DNA from: Mucilaginibacter endophyticus
GTDB taxonomy: Bacteria; Bacteroidota; Bacteroidia; Sphingobacteriales; Sphingobacteriaceae
Reading direction: 5' to 3'
Assembly (NCBI RefSeq): GCF_003351025.1
Contig: NZ_QPCG01000001.1
Span: forward strand, 503,949-567,948
Length of the DNA: 64,000 nt
In this document: positions 53,125 through 60,844 of the stretch, piece by piece
Position numbering within the stretch: the stretch's first letter is position 1
Layout of the letters: each line of letters starts with the position of its first letter
Translations under genes and position numbers: made by a program
The notes under the pieces: generated by a model
What the model was told of the DNA's origin: nothing
Databases searched by the model: none
Seen by the model: only the letters and a program-made list of their open reading frames with translations

Positions 53125-53165
53125 TGATTTCGGATTTCGGATGTTCGATTTCGGATTTTTTATTT
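53125..53165. repeat. TGATTTCGGATTTCGG repeat, left arm of the cassette
   Basis: The 21 bases at 53125-53145 match the reverse complement of 53618-53638 at 20 positions. The match continues more loosely for about 20 further bases (CGATTTCGGATTTTTTATTT). Compare the solitary copy at 24093-24138. Confidence 0.75.
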
Positions 53166-53203
53166 TTTGATTTTCGAATGCCGATTTTTTATTTTTTAAT
53201 TTC

Positions 53204-53568
53204 TTATTTGCTTATTCGTTGCTTTTCCTTGGCAGTTTTACCAATTGCAGTGAATATAGCGGTAAGTTCATTAGCTTCTTTTTTTAGTTGAGGTAAATAA
53301 TTGAACTTATCAAGCCCGATTCTTCCATTAATTCTAACCAGTAAACCGATTCATCGGCTTCCTCCTCAACTATTATAATTTTATTTATAAAATCGGCGGT
53401 TGATTTTCCTCTGCATGCCGATCTGTAATTTGCACCTATTGAAGTGGAACTTCTTAGTAACTGATGTGATAATATATCAAGAGAACGCTTTCGCGGAAGC
53501 TCCTCGACAAACTTGATAACGTCTATCGAGAATTTTTTTGTTCGCTGTTTTAATTCTACTTTATCCAT
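53204..53568 (-). pseudogene. Four-helix-bundle protein, frameshifted near the end
   Basis: The first 94 codons encode a four-helix-bundle (23S rRNA intervening-sequence type) protein: KFVEELPRKRSLDILSHQLL, then STSIGANYRSACRGKSTADF and EADESVYWLELMEESGLI. After GL the frame closes at 53284 (SSIIYLN). A -1 shift at about 53311 opens a frame that continues the family sequence (DKFNYLPQLKKEANELTAIF) to a stop at 53204. So the gene appears broken by one lost base. The short form may still be made. Biological role: these proteins are found in RNA-related insertions, but their function is not firmly known. It lies between repeats that face each other. Confidence 0.75.
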
Positions 53569-53577
53569 TATTAGATT

Positions 53578-53638
53578 ATCAAATCGAAAAATTCTAAATT
53601 AAATAAATCCGAAATCTAACATCCGAATTCCGAAATCA
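53578..53638. repeat. TGATTTCGGAATTCGG repeat, right arm of the cassette
   Basis: Read on the minus strand, it begins at the TGA stop codon of pyrR (53638-53636) and runs towards the four-helix gene. Its first 21 bases face the left arm at 53125-53145 with one mismatch. Confidence 0.75.
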
Positions 53639-54175
53639 TTCTGATACCAGAACTATCTTGTCCTCTCCATCAGTATCTTTCCAGCTTACCACCACTTTTT
53701 GCGACGCGATAGAATCAACCTCAATGCCTACATAATCGGCAGATACCGGGATGTGACGTGAATAGCGGCGATCAACCAATGCTAAAAGCTCTACCTTTTC
53801 CGGGCGACCGAATGCCTGCAAAGCATCCATTGCAGCGCGGATGGTGCGGCCTGTCCAGAGTACATCATCCATCATGATCACCTTTTTACCTTCAATAATA
53901 AAATCTATTTTAGTTTGATTAGGAAGCAGTTGTGATTCACGGCGACGGAAATCATCGCGATAAAAGGTGATGTCAAGATCACCTTGCAGTATGGTTTTAT
54001 CCGGAAGGATTTTTCTTAGTTCTTCGGCAACGCGTTTAGCCAGGTAAATGCCACGTGGCTGGATACCAATTAATACTGTATTTGAAAAGTCGTTATGATT
54101 TTCAATTAACTGGCGACATAAACGTTGTATGGTGATTTGAAACTTTTGTCCGTCGAGCAGTGTTAGATTTTGCAT
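53636..54175 (-). CDS. pyrR: PyrR bifunctional regulator/uracil phosphoribosyltransferase
   Basis: A 179-residue protein of the phosphoribosyltransferase fold. The PRPP loop is VIMMDDVLWTGRTIRAAMDA; IGIQPRGIYLAKRVAEE and LVDRRYSRHIPVSADYVG complete the pattern. PyrR can bind pyr mRNA to control transcription, and can also convert uracil to UMP. No clear PyrR binding loop could be seen in this window. The ATG at 54175 is preferred over a more distant one in a region of poor coding character. Confidence 0.93.
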   Translation of the reverse strand: MQNLTLLDGQKFQITIQRLCRQLIENHNDFSNTVLIGIQPRGIYLAKRVAEELRKILPDKTILQGDLDITFYRDDFRRRESQLLPNQTKIDFIIEGKKVIMMDDVLWTGRTIRAAMDALQAFGRPEKVELLALVDRRYSRHIPVSADYVGIEVDSIASQKVVVSWKDTDGEDKIVLVSE

Positions 54176-54312
54176 CGTATGGGTGGATTTGGGCAAAAGT
54201 AATAATTTGTTTTGAGTTTTGGAGGATGAGTTTTGAATAGGGGGCGAGTTTACCTTTTTGTTGTTCTGAATGGGAAAAGGATCTGTAAAGGTGAGATGAC
54301 ATCTACTCTTAT

Positions 54313-54399
54313 TGTCACGCTGAGGAACGAAGCATCTTCTTTACCTTGCATAACGGCTTTGCATATTGAAGAAGATTCTTCGCTGTCGCTCAGAATGAT
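54313..54399. repeat. TGTCACGCTGAGG palindromic repeat
   Basis: TGTCACGCTGAGGAACGAAG opens the element and CGCTCAGAATGATA closes it. GAAGCATCTTC pairs with GAAGATTCTTC. It is a relative of 3261-3348. Confidence 0.7.
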
Positions 54400-54422
54400 A
54401 TTTTTTTATTGTGTGAATAAAA

Positions 54423-54818
54423 CTATTCCGATAACTTCTTCAATGCTTCCATTGCTCTTTCCGCATCTTTTTTCGCTACAAAAATATGATCATGATAATA
54501 AGCTGCTACAACATTGCAGCTTATATTTTCCTGGGCCAGCGCGGTTGCGAACGCGGCTGTAAGTCCAGTTGCCTCCAGCGATGAATGAATGGTTAAGGTG
54601 ATCCAGGCGGCAATGTATGTGTATGCTAAATTTAGCTTATCCGCAGTTTCTTTTTTAAGGATCAGGGTAAACGCTTCCTTCTCTTTAAAAAAGGCTATAA
54701 TATTATCGGTGTTAATGTTGCTCAATGAAGACGTTGTACAATAAACATAATCACCCTCATGAAGCACAGGTGTCATGTTTTTGAGTAGGGTGTTGAGGTT
54801 GGTTTCTCCGGTGGCCAT
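54423..54818 (-). CDS. ACT-domain protein
   Basis: A 131-residue protein of two ACT-like halves: LNTLLKNMTPVLHEGDYVYC with FFKEKEAFTLILKKETADKL, then ITLTIHSSLEATGLTAAFAT with CNVVAAYYHDHIFVAKKDAE. Such small proteins (the ACT_7/CASTOR-like type) bind amino acids and may control enzymes. The ligand and target are not known. It lies downstream of rpsA, from which a terminator separates it. Confidence 0.85.
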   Translation of the reverse strand: MATGETNLNTLLKNMTPVLHEGDYVYCTTSSLSNINTDNIIAFFKEKEAFTLILKKETADKLNLAYTYIAAWITLTIHSSLEATGLTAAFATALAQENISCNVVAAYYHDHIFVAKKDAERAMEALKKLSE

Positions 54819-54862
54819 TGGGCAAAGATAAATGAAAAGATGACTTGAATATTTTTAAAAGG

Positions 54863-54917
54863 ATGTCATTGCGAGCGAAGCACGAGATTGCTTCGTCGTT
54901 CCTCCTCGCAATGACAT
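54863..54917. repeat. ATGTCATTGCGAGC palindromic repeat, copy 6 (short)
   Basis: Only 55 bases: ATGTCATTGCGAGCGAAGC faces GCAATGACAT across GATTGCTTCGTCG. It is the shortest of the six copies, about the ends alone. Confidence 0.8.
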
Positions 54918-54948
54918 TTTTTTCTTTTGTACACCGTATAAAACTCAA

Positions 54949-54981
54949 CAAAAAAGCCCCTCTGGATAACCAGAGAGGCTT
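54949..54981 (-). terminator. Terminator of rpsA
   Basis: AAGCCCCTCTGG and CCAGAGAGGCTT pair around ATAA with one mismatch. The A run at 54949-54955 becomes a U run on the minus-strand transcript. Confidence 0.85.
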
Positions 54982-55003
54982 ATGTAAAGCGGTTAAGCTA
55001 AAA

Positions 55004-56968
55004 TTATGCTTCTTCTTCAGAGCTGTTAGCGGCTGGAGCTTTGCGTGCTTTGTTTTCAGCACCTTCCATTTGCTCTTTTAATTGAGCTAATACGCTAAGA
55101 TCACCTAAAGTTGATTTTTCAACCGAATCTTTCACTTTTTTCACCGCGTTAGTAGCAGCTTTTGCTTCTTTTTTACGGGCTTCAAATTCTTGTACACGAG
55201 CATCAGCACGAGCTTCTTCCCAGATACGTGAGTGTGAAATAACGATACGTTTGTTTTCTTTGTTAAATTCGATGATTTTGAATTCAGCAGCTTCTTCAGC
55301 TTTTAAGCTCTTACCGTCTTCTTTAACCAGGTGTTTGGTTGGCGCGAAGCCTTCAACACCGTAAGGTAAAGCTACGATAGCACCTTTGTCGGTTACTTTG
55401 ATAACGGTACCTTCATGGATCGAGTCGATAGTGAAGATAGTTTCAAAAGTATCCCAAGGGTTTTCTTCAAGCTGTTTGTGGCCTAAGCTCAGTTTACGGT
55501 TTTCAACATCAAGTTCAAGTACAACCACATTTAATTTTTCACCAACTTTAGTGAATTCGTTAGGGTGGTTAACTTTTTTAGACCAAGAAAGGTCAGAGAT
55601 GTGGATCAAGCCGTCGATGCCGTCTTCCAGTTCAACAAACACACCAAAGTTGGTCATGTTTTTAACTGTAGCTACGTGCTGAGTACCAACTGCGTACCTT
55701 TCAGCAGCGTTTTGCCATGGATCAGGAGTTAATTGTTTAACACCTAATGACATTTTACGCTCTTCGCGGTCTAAAGTCAATACTTGAGCTTCGATCTCGT
55801 CACCAACTTTCAGGAACTCCTGAGGGTTGCGCAGGTTTTGTGACCATGACATTTCTGATACGTGGATCAAGCCTTCAACACCAGGGATGATTTCAAGGAA
55901 TGCGCCGTAATCAGCAACGGTAACGATTTTACCTTTAACTTTTGAACCAACCTGAATATCTTCAGAAAGGCTTTGCCAAGGGTGAGGGGTTAATTGTTTT
56001 AAGCCCAGAGCAATACGTTTTTTCTCGTCATCAAAGTCAAGAACAACAACGTTGATCTTTTGATCCAATGCCAAAATTTCGCGTGGGTGCTCAATACGGC
56101 CCCATGAAATATCTGTAATGTGCAGTAAGCCGTCAACACCACCAAGGTCAATGAATACACCAAAGTCGGTAATGTTTTTAACTGTACCTTCCAATACCTG
56201 ACCTTTTTCAAGGCGGGCAACAATTTCAGTTTTTTGGTTTTCCAGATCGTCTTCGATAAGCACTTTGTGCGATACCACAACGTTCTTGAATTCGTGGTTG
56301 ATTTTAACAACTTTGAATTCCATAGTTTTACCTACATACACATCGTAATCCCTGATAGGTTTGATATCGATCTGTGAGCCAGGTAAGAAGGCTTCAACGC
56401 CCATAATGTCAACAATTAAACCACCTTTAGTACGGCTCTTAACAAAACCGGTGATGATCTCATCATTATCAAGGGCTGAATTAATGCGCTCCCATGATTT
56501 TTGAGTTTTTGCGCGTTTACGTGAAAGTACTAACTGACCGTTAGCATCTTCCTGCGACTCAACAAAAACGTCAACTTTGTCACCGATCTTAAGATCTGGT
56601 GTGTCACGGAATTCTGATACTGATACTAAACCGTCTGATTTGAAACCTACGTTAAGTACAACATCTTTGTTGTTAACGTTAACAACAGTACCGGTGATGA
56701 TTTCGCCTTTGGTGATAGAGCTGAAAGTTCCATCATACAATTTTTCAAATTTCTCACGGTCGTCATCGCTGTAGTTACCAAATTTTTTGTCGTCAGCATC
56801 CCAGTCGAAATCTTCGCTTGGTGTAGCTGCAATTTTTGATTTGATCTCTTCGATAGATATTGAATCAGCTTCTGATTCAATTGTTTCTTTTTCGCCAGCC
56901 GCTTTAACTGCACCCAGTTCAGCTTCTTTCGCTTTTAATTCTTTTTCTGCTTCTTGTTTTTTTGCCAT
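55004..56968 (-). CDS. rpsA: 30S ribosomal protein S1
   Basis: A 654-residue RNA-binding protein with six S1 domains; repeated hallmarks such as GTVKNITDFGVFIDLGGVDG, GKIVTVADYGAFLEIIPGVE and ATVKNMTNFGVFVELEDGID are plain. S1 sits on the small subunit and unfolds mRNA so that translation can start. The N-terminal acidic/lysine extension of about 60 residues is longer than in E. coli, as in other Bacteroidetes. The ATG at 56968 is preferred; the frame continues upstream only through the hairpin leader. Confidence 0.96.
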   Translation of the reverse strand: MAKKQEAEKELKAKEAELGAVKAAGEKETIESEADSISIEEIKSKIAATPSEDFDWDADDKKFGNYSDDDREKFEKLYDGTFSSITKGEIITGTVVNVNNKDVVLNVGFKSDGLVSVSEFRDTPDLKIGDKVDVFVESQEDANGQLVLSRKRAKTQKSWERINSALDNDEIITGFVKSRTKGGLIVDIMGVEAFLPGSQIDIKPIRDYDVYVGKTMEFKVVKINHEFKNVVVSHKVLIEDDLENQKTEIVARLEKGQVLEGTVKNITDFGVFIDLGGVDGLLHITDISWGRIEHPREILALDQKINVVVLDFDDEKKRIALGLKQLTPHPWQSLSEDIQVGSKVKGKIVTVADYGAFLEIIPGVEGLIHVSEMSWSQNLRNPQEFLKVGDEIEAQVLTLDREERKMSLGVKQLTPDPWQNAAERYAVGTQHVATVKNMTNFGVFVELEDGIDGLIHISDLSWSKKVNHPNEFTKVGEKLNVVVLELDVENRKLSLGHKQLEENPWDTFETIFTIDSIHEGTVIKVTDKGAIVALPYGVEGFAPTKHLVKEDGKSLKAEEAAEFKIIEFNKENKRIVISHSRIWEEARADARVQEFEARKKEAKAATNAVKKVKDSVEKSTLGDLSVLAQLKEQMEGAENKARKAPAANSSEEEA

Positions 56969-56980
56969 TAAATAATTTTT

Positions 56981-57018
56981 CTCCTTTTCCCAATTTGTTA
57001 ATTGGGACTGCAAAGGTA
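56981..57018 (-). promoter_or_regulatory. rpsA leader: promoter box, hairpin and Shine-Dalgarno
   Basis: On the minus strand, TACCTTTG (57018-57011) is a promoter box. Then comes a 7-base perfect hairpin, CCCAATT-AACA-AATTGGG (57006-56989). Immediately after, AAAAGGAG (56988-56981) is a strong ribosome-binding site, 12 bases before the ATG. A Shine-Dalgarno sequence is unusual in this phylum, and the touching hairpin could control access to it. Confidence 0.6.
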
Positions 57019-57196
57019 CGGATATATTTTATTGAAAAAAGAAATTTTTTAATGTTAATTGCTTATATTTTAGGTGCTTTTATAAGTTTTTTAGGAGATT
57101 AGGCGGACACAGGTTAACGTAAGAGGGGATTTTACGTTGAGTAAACCATTTGATAATATGTTTTGCGCCGCTATTGGTGCTATAAATTAATGAGTT

Positions 57197-57487
57197 ATGA
57201 CTAAGTATTTGCAAAGGGCATGGTCTGATTACGAAGACGATATTGACATGGAAGATGTGCGGAAAGCTATTGCTCAGATACAATCAATGGATGGCGAACA
57301 TGGCGCATTTTGGGTTGGAACGGAAGAGGAAGACTATGTTTTGGAGATAGATAAATCACTAAAGATGATCTGTATCGTAAATGATCAGGGAATAAAATAC
57401 CAGGCTAAAAGTTGGAAGGAAGTTGAGGATATTTACGAATTGCTTTTAAAAGAGGACTTTTCGAACCTTATTAATGCCCTTAGTTGA
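57197..57487 (+). CDS. Small acidic protein of unknown function
   Basis: A 96-residue cytoplasmic protein with many Glu and Asp. It opens with MTKYLQRAWSDYEDDIDMED, then QSMDGEHGAFWVGTEEEDYV, and ends in a helix LLLKEDFSNLINAL. It has no signal peptide. The pattern (beta strands after a helix, acidic) resembles immunity or adaptor proteins, but I cannot name a family and do not assign a function. It is divergent from rpsA and convergent with the next gene. Confidence 0.7.
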   Translation: MTKYLQRAWSDYEDDIDMEDVRKAIAQIQSMDGEHGAFWVGTEEEDYVLEIDKSLKMICIVNDQGIKYQAKSWKEVEDIYELLLKEDFSNLINALS

Positions 57488-57499
57488 TAAGTGCGACTG

Positions 57500-58165
57500 T
57501 TATCCGAGCTTGCCATCTATCTCTTCAAAAATCTGCATAAAATCATTCAGCATTTCCTCCCGGTAGTTGCTTAATATTTCATCCATGATCACCTCCTGCT
57601 CAGGTGTGAAGGGATTTTTCCATACGCGCATGCAGATCCTTTTAAGCGCATAAGCTATTTGGTGGGTTTCGGCGTATGTATGCAGGTATTGGCTTTTTTT
57701 AAAGCCTTCGTAAAACTTGAAGAAAACGGCGGTATCCTCAAGCCCGGCAAAAGTTAAAAAACTCTTTATTTTATCGTCTTTGCACCCGTCTAAATGATCA
57801 TAAAACTGCGCGACACTTATTTTGCCTGTTGTTAGCAGTAAATTATCAATAATTAACTCCAGAGCAATGTGCCCTAAAAAGAAAGGTTTAACCGGTGATC
57901 CAATTAAGGCCGGAGCCAGCAGCTTTTTAAGTTCATGCGAACGTGTGGTAAAAAAATCAGATGAGTGAAAATACCGGTCTACATCCAGATGTTTGTTCCA
58001 TCCAGCTATGATGGAATTAACCTCGGTATCAGTATGGTGTAGTTTCTCGGGGTGAAGGATAATGTTTTTATCGGCATTTTTCAACAAGTCGGGCAGCACT
58101 GTTCCCAGCACGTGGTAATAGTTGGTAGTATCCCTGTCGAAATAAAAATGCGATAAAAAATTCAT
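57500..58165 (-). CDS. AcpH-like (ACP phosphodiesterase-like) protein
   Basis: A 221-residue protein that opens MNFLSHFYFDRDTTNYYHVL, similar to the first residues of acyl-carrier-protein phosphodiesterase (MNFLAHLHL), where the His is part of the metal site. Other likely metal ligands are in GTVLPDLLKN and FFLGHIALELIIDNLL. The rest of the similarity is weak, so hydrolysis of the ACP prosthetic group is only possible. The ATG at 58165 is chosen because it opens the similarity. Confidence 0.65.
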   Translation of the reverse strand: MNFLSHFYFDRDTTNYYHVLGTVLPDLLKNADKNIILHPEKLHHTDTEVNSIIAGWNKHLDVDRYFHSSDFFTTRSHELKKLLAPALIGSPVKPFFLGHIALELIIDNLLLTTGKISVAQFYDHLDGCKDDKIKSFLTFAGLEDTAVFFKFYEGFKKSQYLHTYAETHQIAYALKRICMRVWKNPFTPEQEVIMDEILSNYREEMLNDFMQIFEEIDGKLG

Positions 58166-58294
58166 AAGCCTTGCCCTGCAAAATACCCGGTTTTGCTCAA
58201 GATACAAAATATAAGTAATTATTTGAAACAGATTTTACCTGTAGTTAACCTTTGGTTAGTTGACAAACACTGGCTATCCACCCAATTATTCTTT

Positions 58295-58302
58295 TATATT
58301 TG
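58295..58302 (+). promoter_or_regulatory. Possible tyrS promoter box
   Basis: TATATTTG fits the second Bacteroidetes promoter element, 24 bases before the tyrS ATG. No good TTTG was found 18-21 bases upstream. Confidence 0.35.
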
Positions 58303-58326
58303 CACCTTTTTGAAACTGAACTTGAT

Positions 58327-59610
58327 ATGAACTTTGTTGAAGAATTACGCTGGCGCGGCATGCTGCATACCGAAATGCCCGGAACCGAGGAGATGTTAAA
58401 TAAAGGTATGGCTTCGGGATATATTGGGTTTGATCCAACTGCCGATTCATTGCATGTTGGTCACCTTACCCAGATCATGACCCTGATCCATTTTCAGCGC
58501 GCAGGCCATAAACCTTATGCCCTGGTTGGCGGTGCTACCGGTATGGTGGGTGATCCGTCAGGTAAATCGGCCGAGCGTAATTTATTATCAGAGGATGTGT
58601 TGCAGCATAACCTGGAGGCGGTAAAAAAACAGCTTACCCGTTTTCTTGATTTTAACACCGGCGCTAACAGTGCCGAAATGGTTAACAATTACGATTGGTT
58701 CAAAAACTTTACTTTTCTTGACTTTATCCGCGATGTGGGCAAACACATTACAGTTAACTATATGATGGCTAAAGATTCGGTGAAGAAACGTTTGGAGGGC
58801 GACACCGGTATGTCGTTCACCGAGTTTACTTACCAGTTGGTGCAAGGCTACGATTTTTACTACTTGTGGAAACATCATAACTGCTCGTTGCAAATGGGCG
58901 GTAGCGACCAGTGGGGTAACATCGTTACAGGTACTGAATTTATCCGTCGTAAAGATAGCGGCGAAGCTTTTGCCTTAACTACCAACCTGATCAAAAAGGC
59001 AGATGGTACCAAGTTTGGCAAAACCGAAAGCGGCGCTGTTTGGCTTGATGCCGAACGTACCTCACCATACCAGTTTTACCAGTTTTGGTTAAACACTACC
59101 GATGTTGACGCTAAATCATACATCCGCATTTTTACACTGCTTGATCGCGAGGTTATTGAGGCGATGGAAGTGGAGCATGATGCCGCGCCACATACCCGTA
59201 TACTGCAAAAAGCATTGGCTAAGGATATCACCATCCGTGTGCATGGCGAAGCTGAATATGAAAAGGCGATAAAATCATCTGAGTTTTTATTTGGTAATGT
59301 TGGCATCGAGTTTTTAAATGAATTGAGTGAAAACGAAGTGTTGGGCTTGTTTGCGGGCGTGCCTAACTATACCGTAGCTTTAAGCGAACTGGAAGAGGGT
59401 ATTAATGCCGCCGATCTGTTAGCTGCTAAAACAGCGGTTTTTGCATCAAAAGGTGAAGCTAAAAAGATGATACAAGGTGGTGGCGTTGCTATCAACAAAG
59501 TTAAAATAGGTACCGTCGACGATGTTTATAACACTGAAGTTTTGATTGGTGGAAAATTCATCGTAGCACAAAAAGGTAAAAAGAATTATTTCCTGATAGT
59601 TGCAGAGTAA
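58327..59610 (+). CDS. tyrS: Tyrosyl-tRNA synthetase
   Basis: A 427-residue class I aminoacyl-tRNA synthetase that joins tyrosine to tRNA-Tyr. It shows the HIGH-like motif as [13 protein letters not shown], the tyrosine pocket [13 protein letters not shown] with GGSDQWGN, and the KMSKS-like loop KFGKTESG. The S4 RNA-binding domain is at the C terminus ([17 protein letters not shown]). The length is normal. A hairpin terminator follows. Confidence 0.96.
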   Translation: MNFVEELRWRGMLHTEMPGTEEMLNKGMASGYIGFDPTADSLHVGHLTQIMTLIHFQRAGHKPYALVGGATGMVGDPSGKSAERNLLSEDVLQHNLEAVKKQLTRFLDFNTGANSAEMVNNYDWFKNFTFLDFIRDVGKHITVNYMMAKDSVKKRLEGDTGMSFTEFTYQLVQGYDFYYLWKHHNCSLQMGGSDQWGNIVTGTEFIRRKDSGEAFALTTNLIKKADGTKFGKTESGAVWLDAERTSPYQFYQFWLNTTDVDAKSYIRIFTLLDREVIEAMEVEHDAAPHTRILQKALAKDITIRVHGEAEYEKAIKSSEFLFGNVGIEFLNELSENEVLGLFAGVPNYTVALSELEEGINAADLLAAKTAVFASKGEAKKMIQGGGVAINKVKIGTVDDVYNTEVLIGGKFIVAQKGKKNYFLIVAE

Positions 59611-59683
59611 TTTTAGCCATCAAGTTATTTGATAAATTGTCATTAGTCATTTTGGCGATAGCTTTTGACCGATAATCGAATGA

Positions 59684-59722
59684 ACAAAAAAGGCGATGGA
59701 AATTTTCCATTGCCTTTTTTGT
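59684..59722. terminator. Terminator after tyrS
   Basis: AAAAAAGGC and ATGGAAA pair with TTTCCAT and GCCTTTTTT with a one-base mismatch. It can act in both directions. The toxin-antitoxin promoter begins about 10 bases later. Confidence 0.85.
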
Positions 59723-59731
59723 TGTGCAGTA

Positions 59732-59777
59732 TTTGTAAATACGACAAATGGTAATTATATTTGTATATATGTCGTAT
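59732..59777 (+). promoter_or_regulatory. Toxin-antitoxin promoter with overlapping operator
   Basis: TTTG (59732-59735), a 20-base spacer and TATATTTG (59756-59763) form a full promoter. An inverted repeat, ATACGACA (59739-59746) and TGTCGTAT (59770-59777), flanks the second box and reaches into the antitoxin coding region. Within it, ACAAAT (59744-59749) also faces ATTTGT (59759-59764). The layout suits a self-repressing antitoxin. It also supports the ATG at 59769 as the start, 5 bases after the box. Confidence 0.7.
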
Positions 59778-60263
59778 AAATCAAAGCCGGATGCAAAAAA
59801 TGAGGTAAATGAACCAATGGCGGCTTATGCTGTTCAGGGGGCAATGCCTGCATTTTATAGTTTATTGAATGGTTCAAAATCTGTAAAAGCATCTTCTGAT
59901 TTTGATATCATTGGTTTGGCACGTAAAGGTTTCGCTAAAAGCGCGTTACTTTCCTTCGCCAAAAAAATCTCTTTAAATATCCAGGAGCTTGCTAATATAT
60001 TGCATATTTCCGAGCGTACCTTACAACGCTATGAGGATGATGCCATTATCAAAACAGAATATGCCGAAAAGGCTATTGAACTTGCGCGGCTTTATACCCG
60101 CGGTGAAGAGGTTTTTGAATCGATGGATAAATTTAAGATCTGGATTAAAACACCATCTGTTGTTTTCAGGGGCGAAGCGCCTGTAACTATCCTTGATACA
60201 TCTGCCGGCTTTGATATGGTTTTTAAAGAGCTCGGTCGTATAGAGCACGGTATTTTTGCCTGA
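59769..60263 (+). CDS. Xre/MbcA/ParS-type antitoxin
   Basis: A 164-residue antitoxin of the Xre-RES system. It has an N-terminal helix-turn-helix-like part (around SLNIQELANILHISERTLQR) and the C-terminal toxin-binding DUF2384/MbcA domain, RGEEVFESMDKFKIWIKTPS then FDMVFKELGRIEHGIFA. The antitoxin is expected to block the toxin's active site and to repress its own promoter. Its stop TGA overlaps the toxin ATG by 1 base (60261-60265). The start at 59769 is preferred on promoter position; 59748 would lie inside the promoter. Confidence 0.93.
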   Translation: MSYKSKPDAKNEVNEPMAAYAVQGAMPAFYSLLNGSKSVKASSDFDIIGLARKGFAKSALLSFAKKISLNIQELANILHISERTLQRYEDDAIIKTEYAEKAIELARLYTRGEEVFESMDKFKIWIKTPSVVFRGEAPVTILDTSAGFDMVFKELGRIEHGIFA

Positions 60264-60715
60264 TGATACTTTACCGTATTAGCAAATGCAATTACGCTGC
60301 GGACCTAAGTGGCACTGGTGCGCGTCTGTATGGTGGCCGCTGGAACAGCGAGGGCAAGCCGATGCTTTACCTCGCCTCGTCGCGGTCATTGGCGGTACTT
60401 GAAGTACTGGTACATTTAGATCCGCTGACAATCCCGGGTAATTATTGCCTTACCGAAATTGAAGTACCTGATGTTGAAATAGTAACTGTTGAAATTGAAC
60501 AATTACCTACAGACTGGCGCGATATTTCCGGTCCTGTGGTTTTGCGTCAACTTGGTGATGCCTTTCTCAAAAAGCAGAAATATTTATTAATGAAAGTGCC
60601 TTCGTCAATAGTACCGGCAGAATACAACTACCTGCTCAATCCCCTGCATCCTGATGCTTTAACAGTAAAGCTTTTAAAAAGAGAGCCTTTCAGTTTTGAC
60701 AGGAGACTTCTTTAG
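60263..60715 (+). CDS. RES-domain toxin (NAD+ glycohydrolase or phosphorylase type)
   Basis: A 150-residue protein with the RES domain, named for its conserved Arg, Glu and Ser. These are seen in GARLYGGRWNSEGKPMLYLA (Arg), LAVLEVLVHLDP (Glu) and VPSSIVPAEYNYLLNPLHPD (Ser). Characterised RES toxins lower cellular NAD+ and stop growth. It is directly coupled to the antitoxin gene. All key residues seem intact, so the pair is probably functional. Confidence 0.93.
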   Translation: MILYRISKCNYAADLSGTGARLYGGRWNSEGKPMLYLASSRSLAVLEVLVHLDPLTIPGNYCLTEIEVPDVEIVTVEIEQLPTDWRDISGPVVLRQLGDAFLKKQKYLLMKVPSSIVPAEYNYLLNPLHPDALTVKLLKREPFSFDRRLL

Positions 60716-60790
60716 TTTTGTCATTGAATCATTTGATGAATCGTCATTAAGTCATTTTTTGCAAAAGTTTTTGAGCAATGACCTAATGAC

Positions 60791-60824
60791 AAAAAAGCGA
60801 TGGATGCTAATCCATCGCTTTTTT
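60791..60824. terminator. Bidirectional terminator, toxin/SHOCT
   Basis: AAAAAAGCGATGGAT (60791-60805) and its exact complement (60810-60824) enclose a GCTA loop. It serves the toxin gene and the convergent SHOCT gene. Confidence 0.9.
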
Positions 60825-60844
60825 AATAATGACCCAATGACAAA

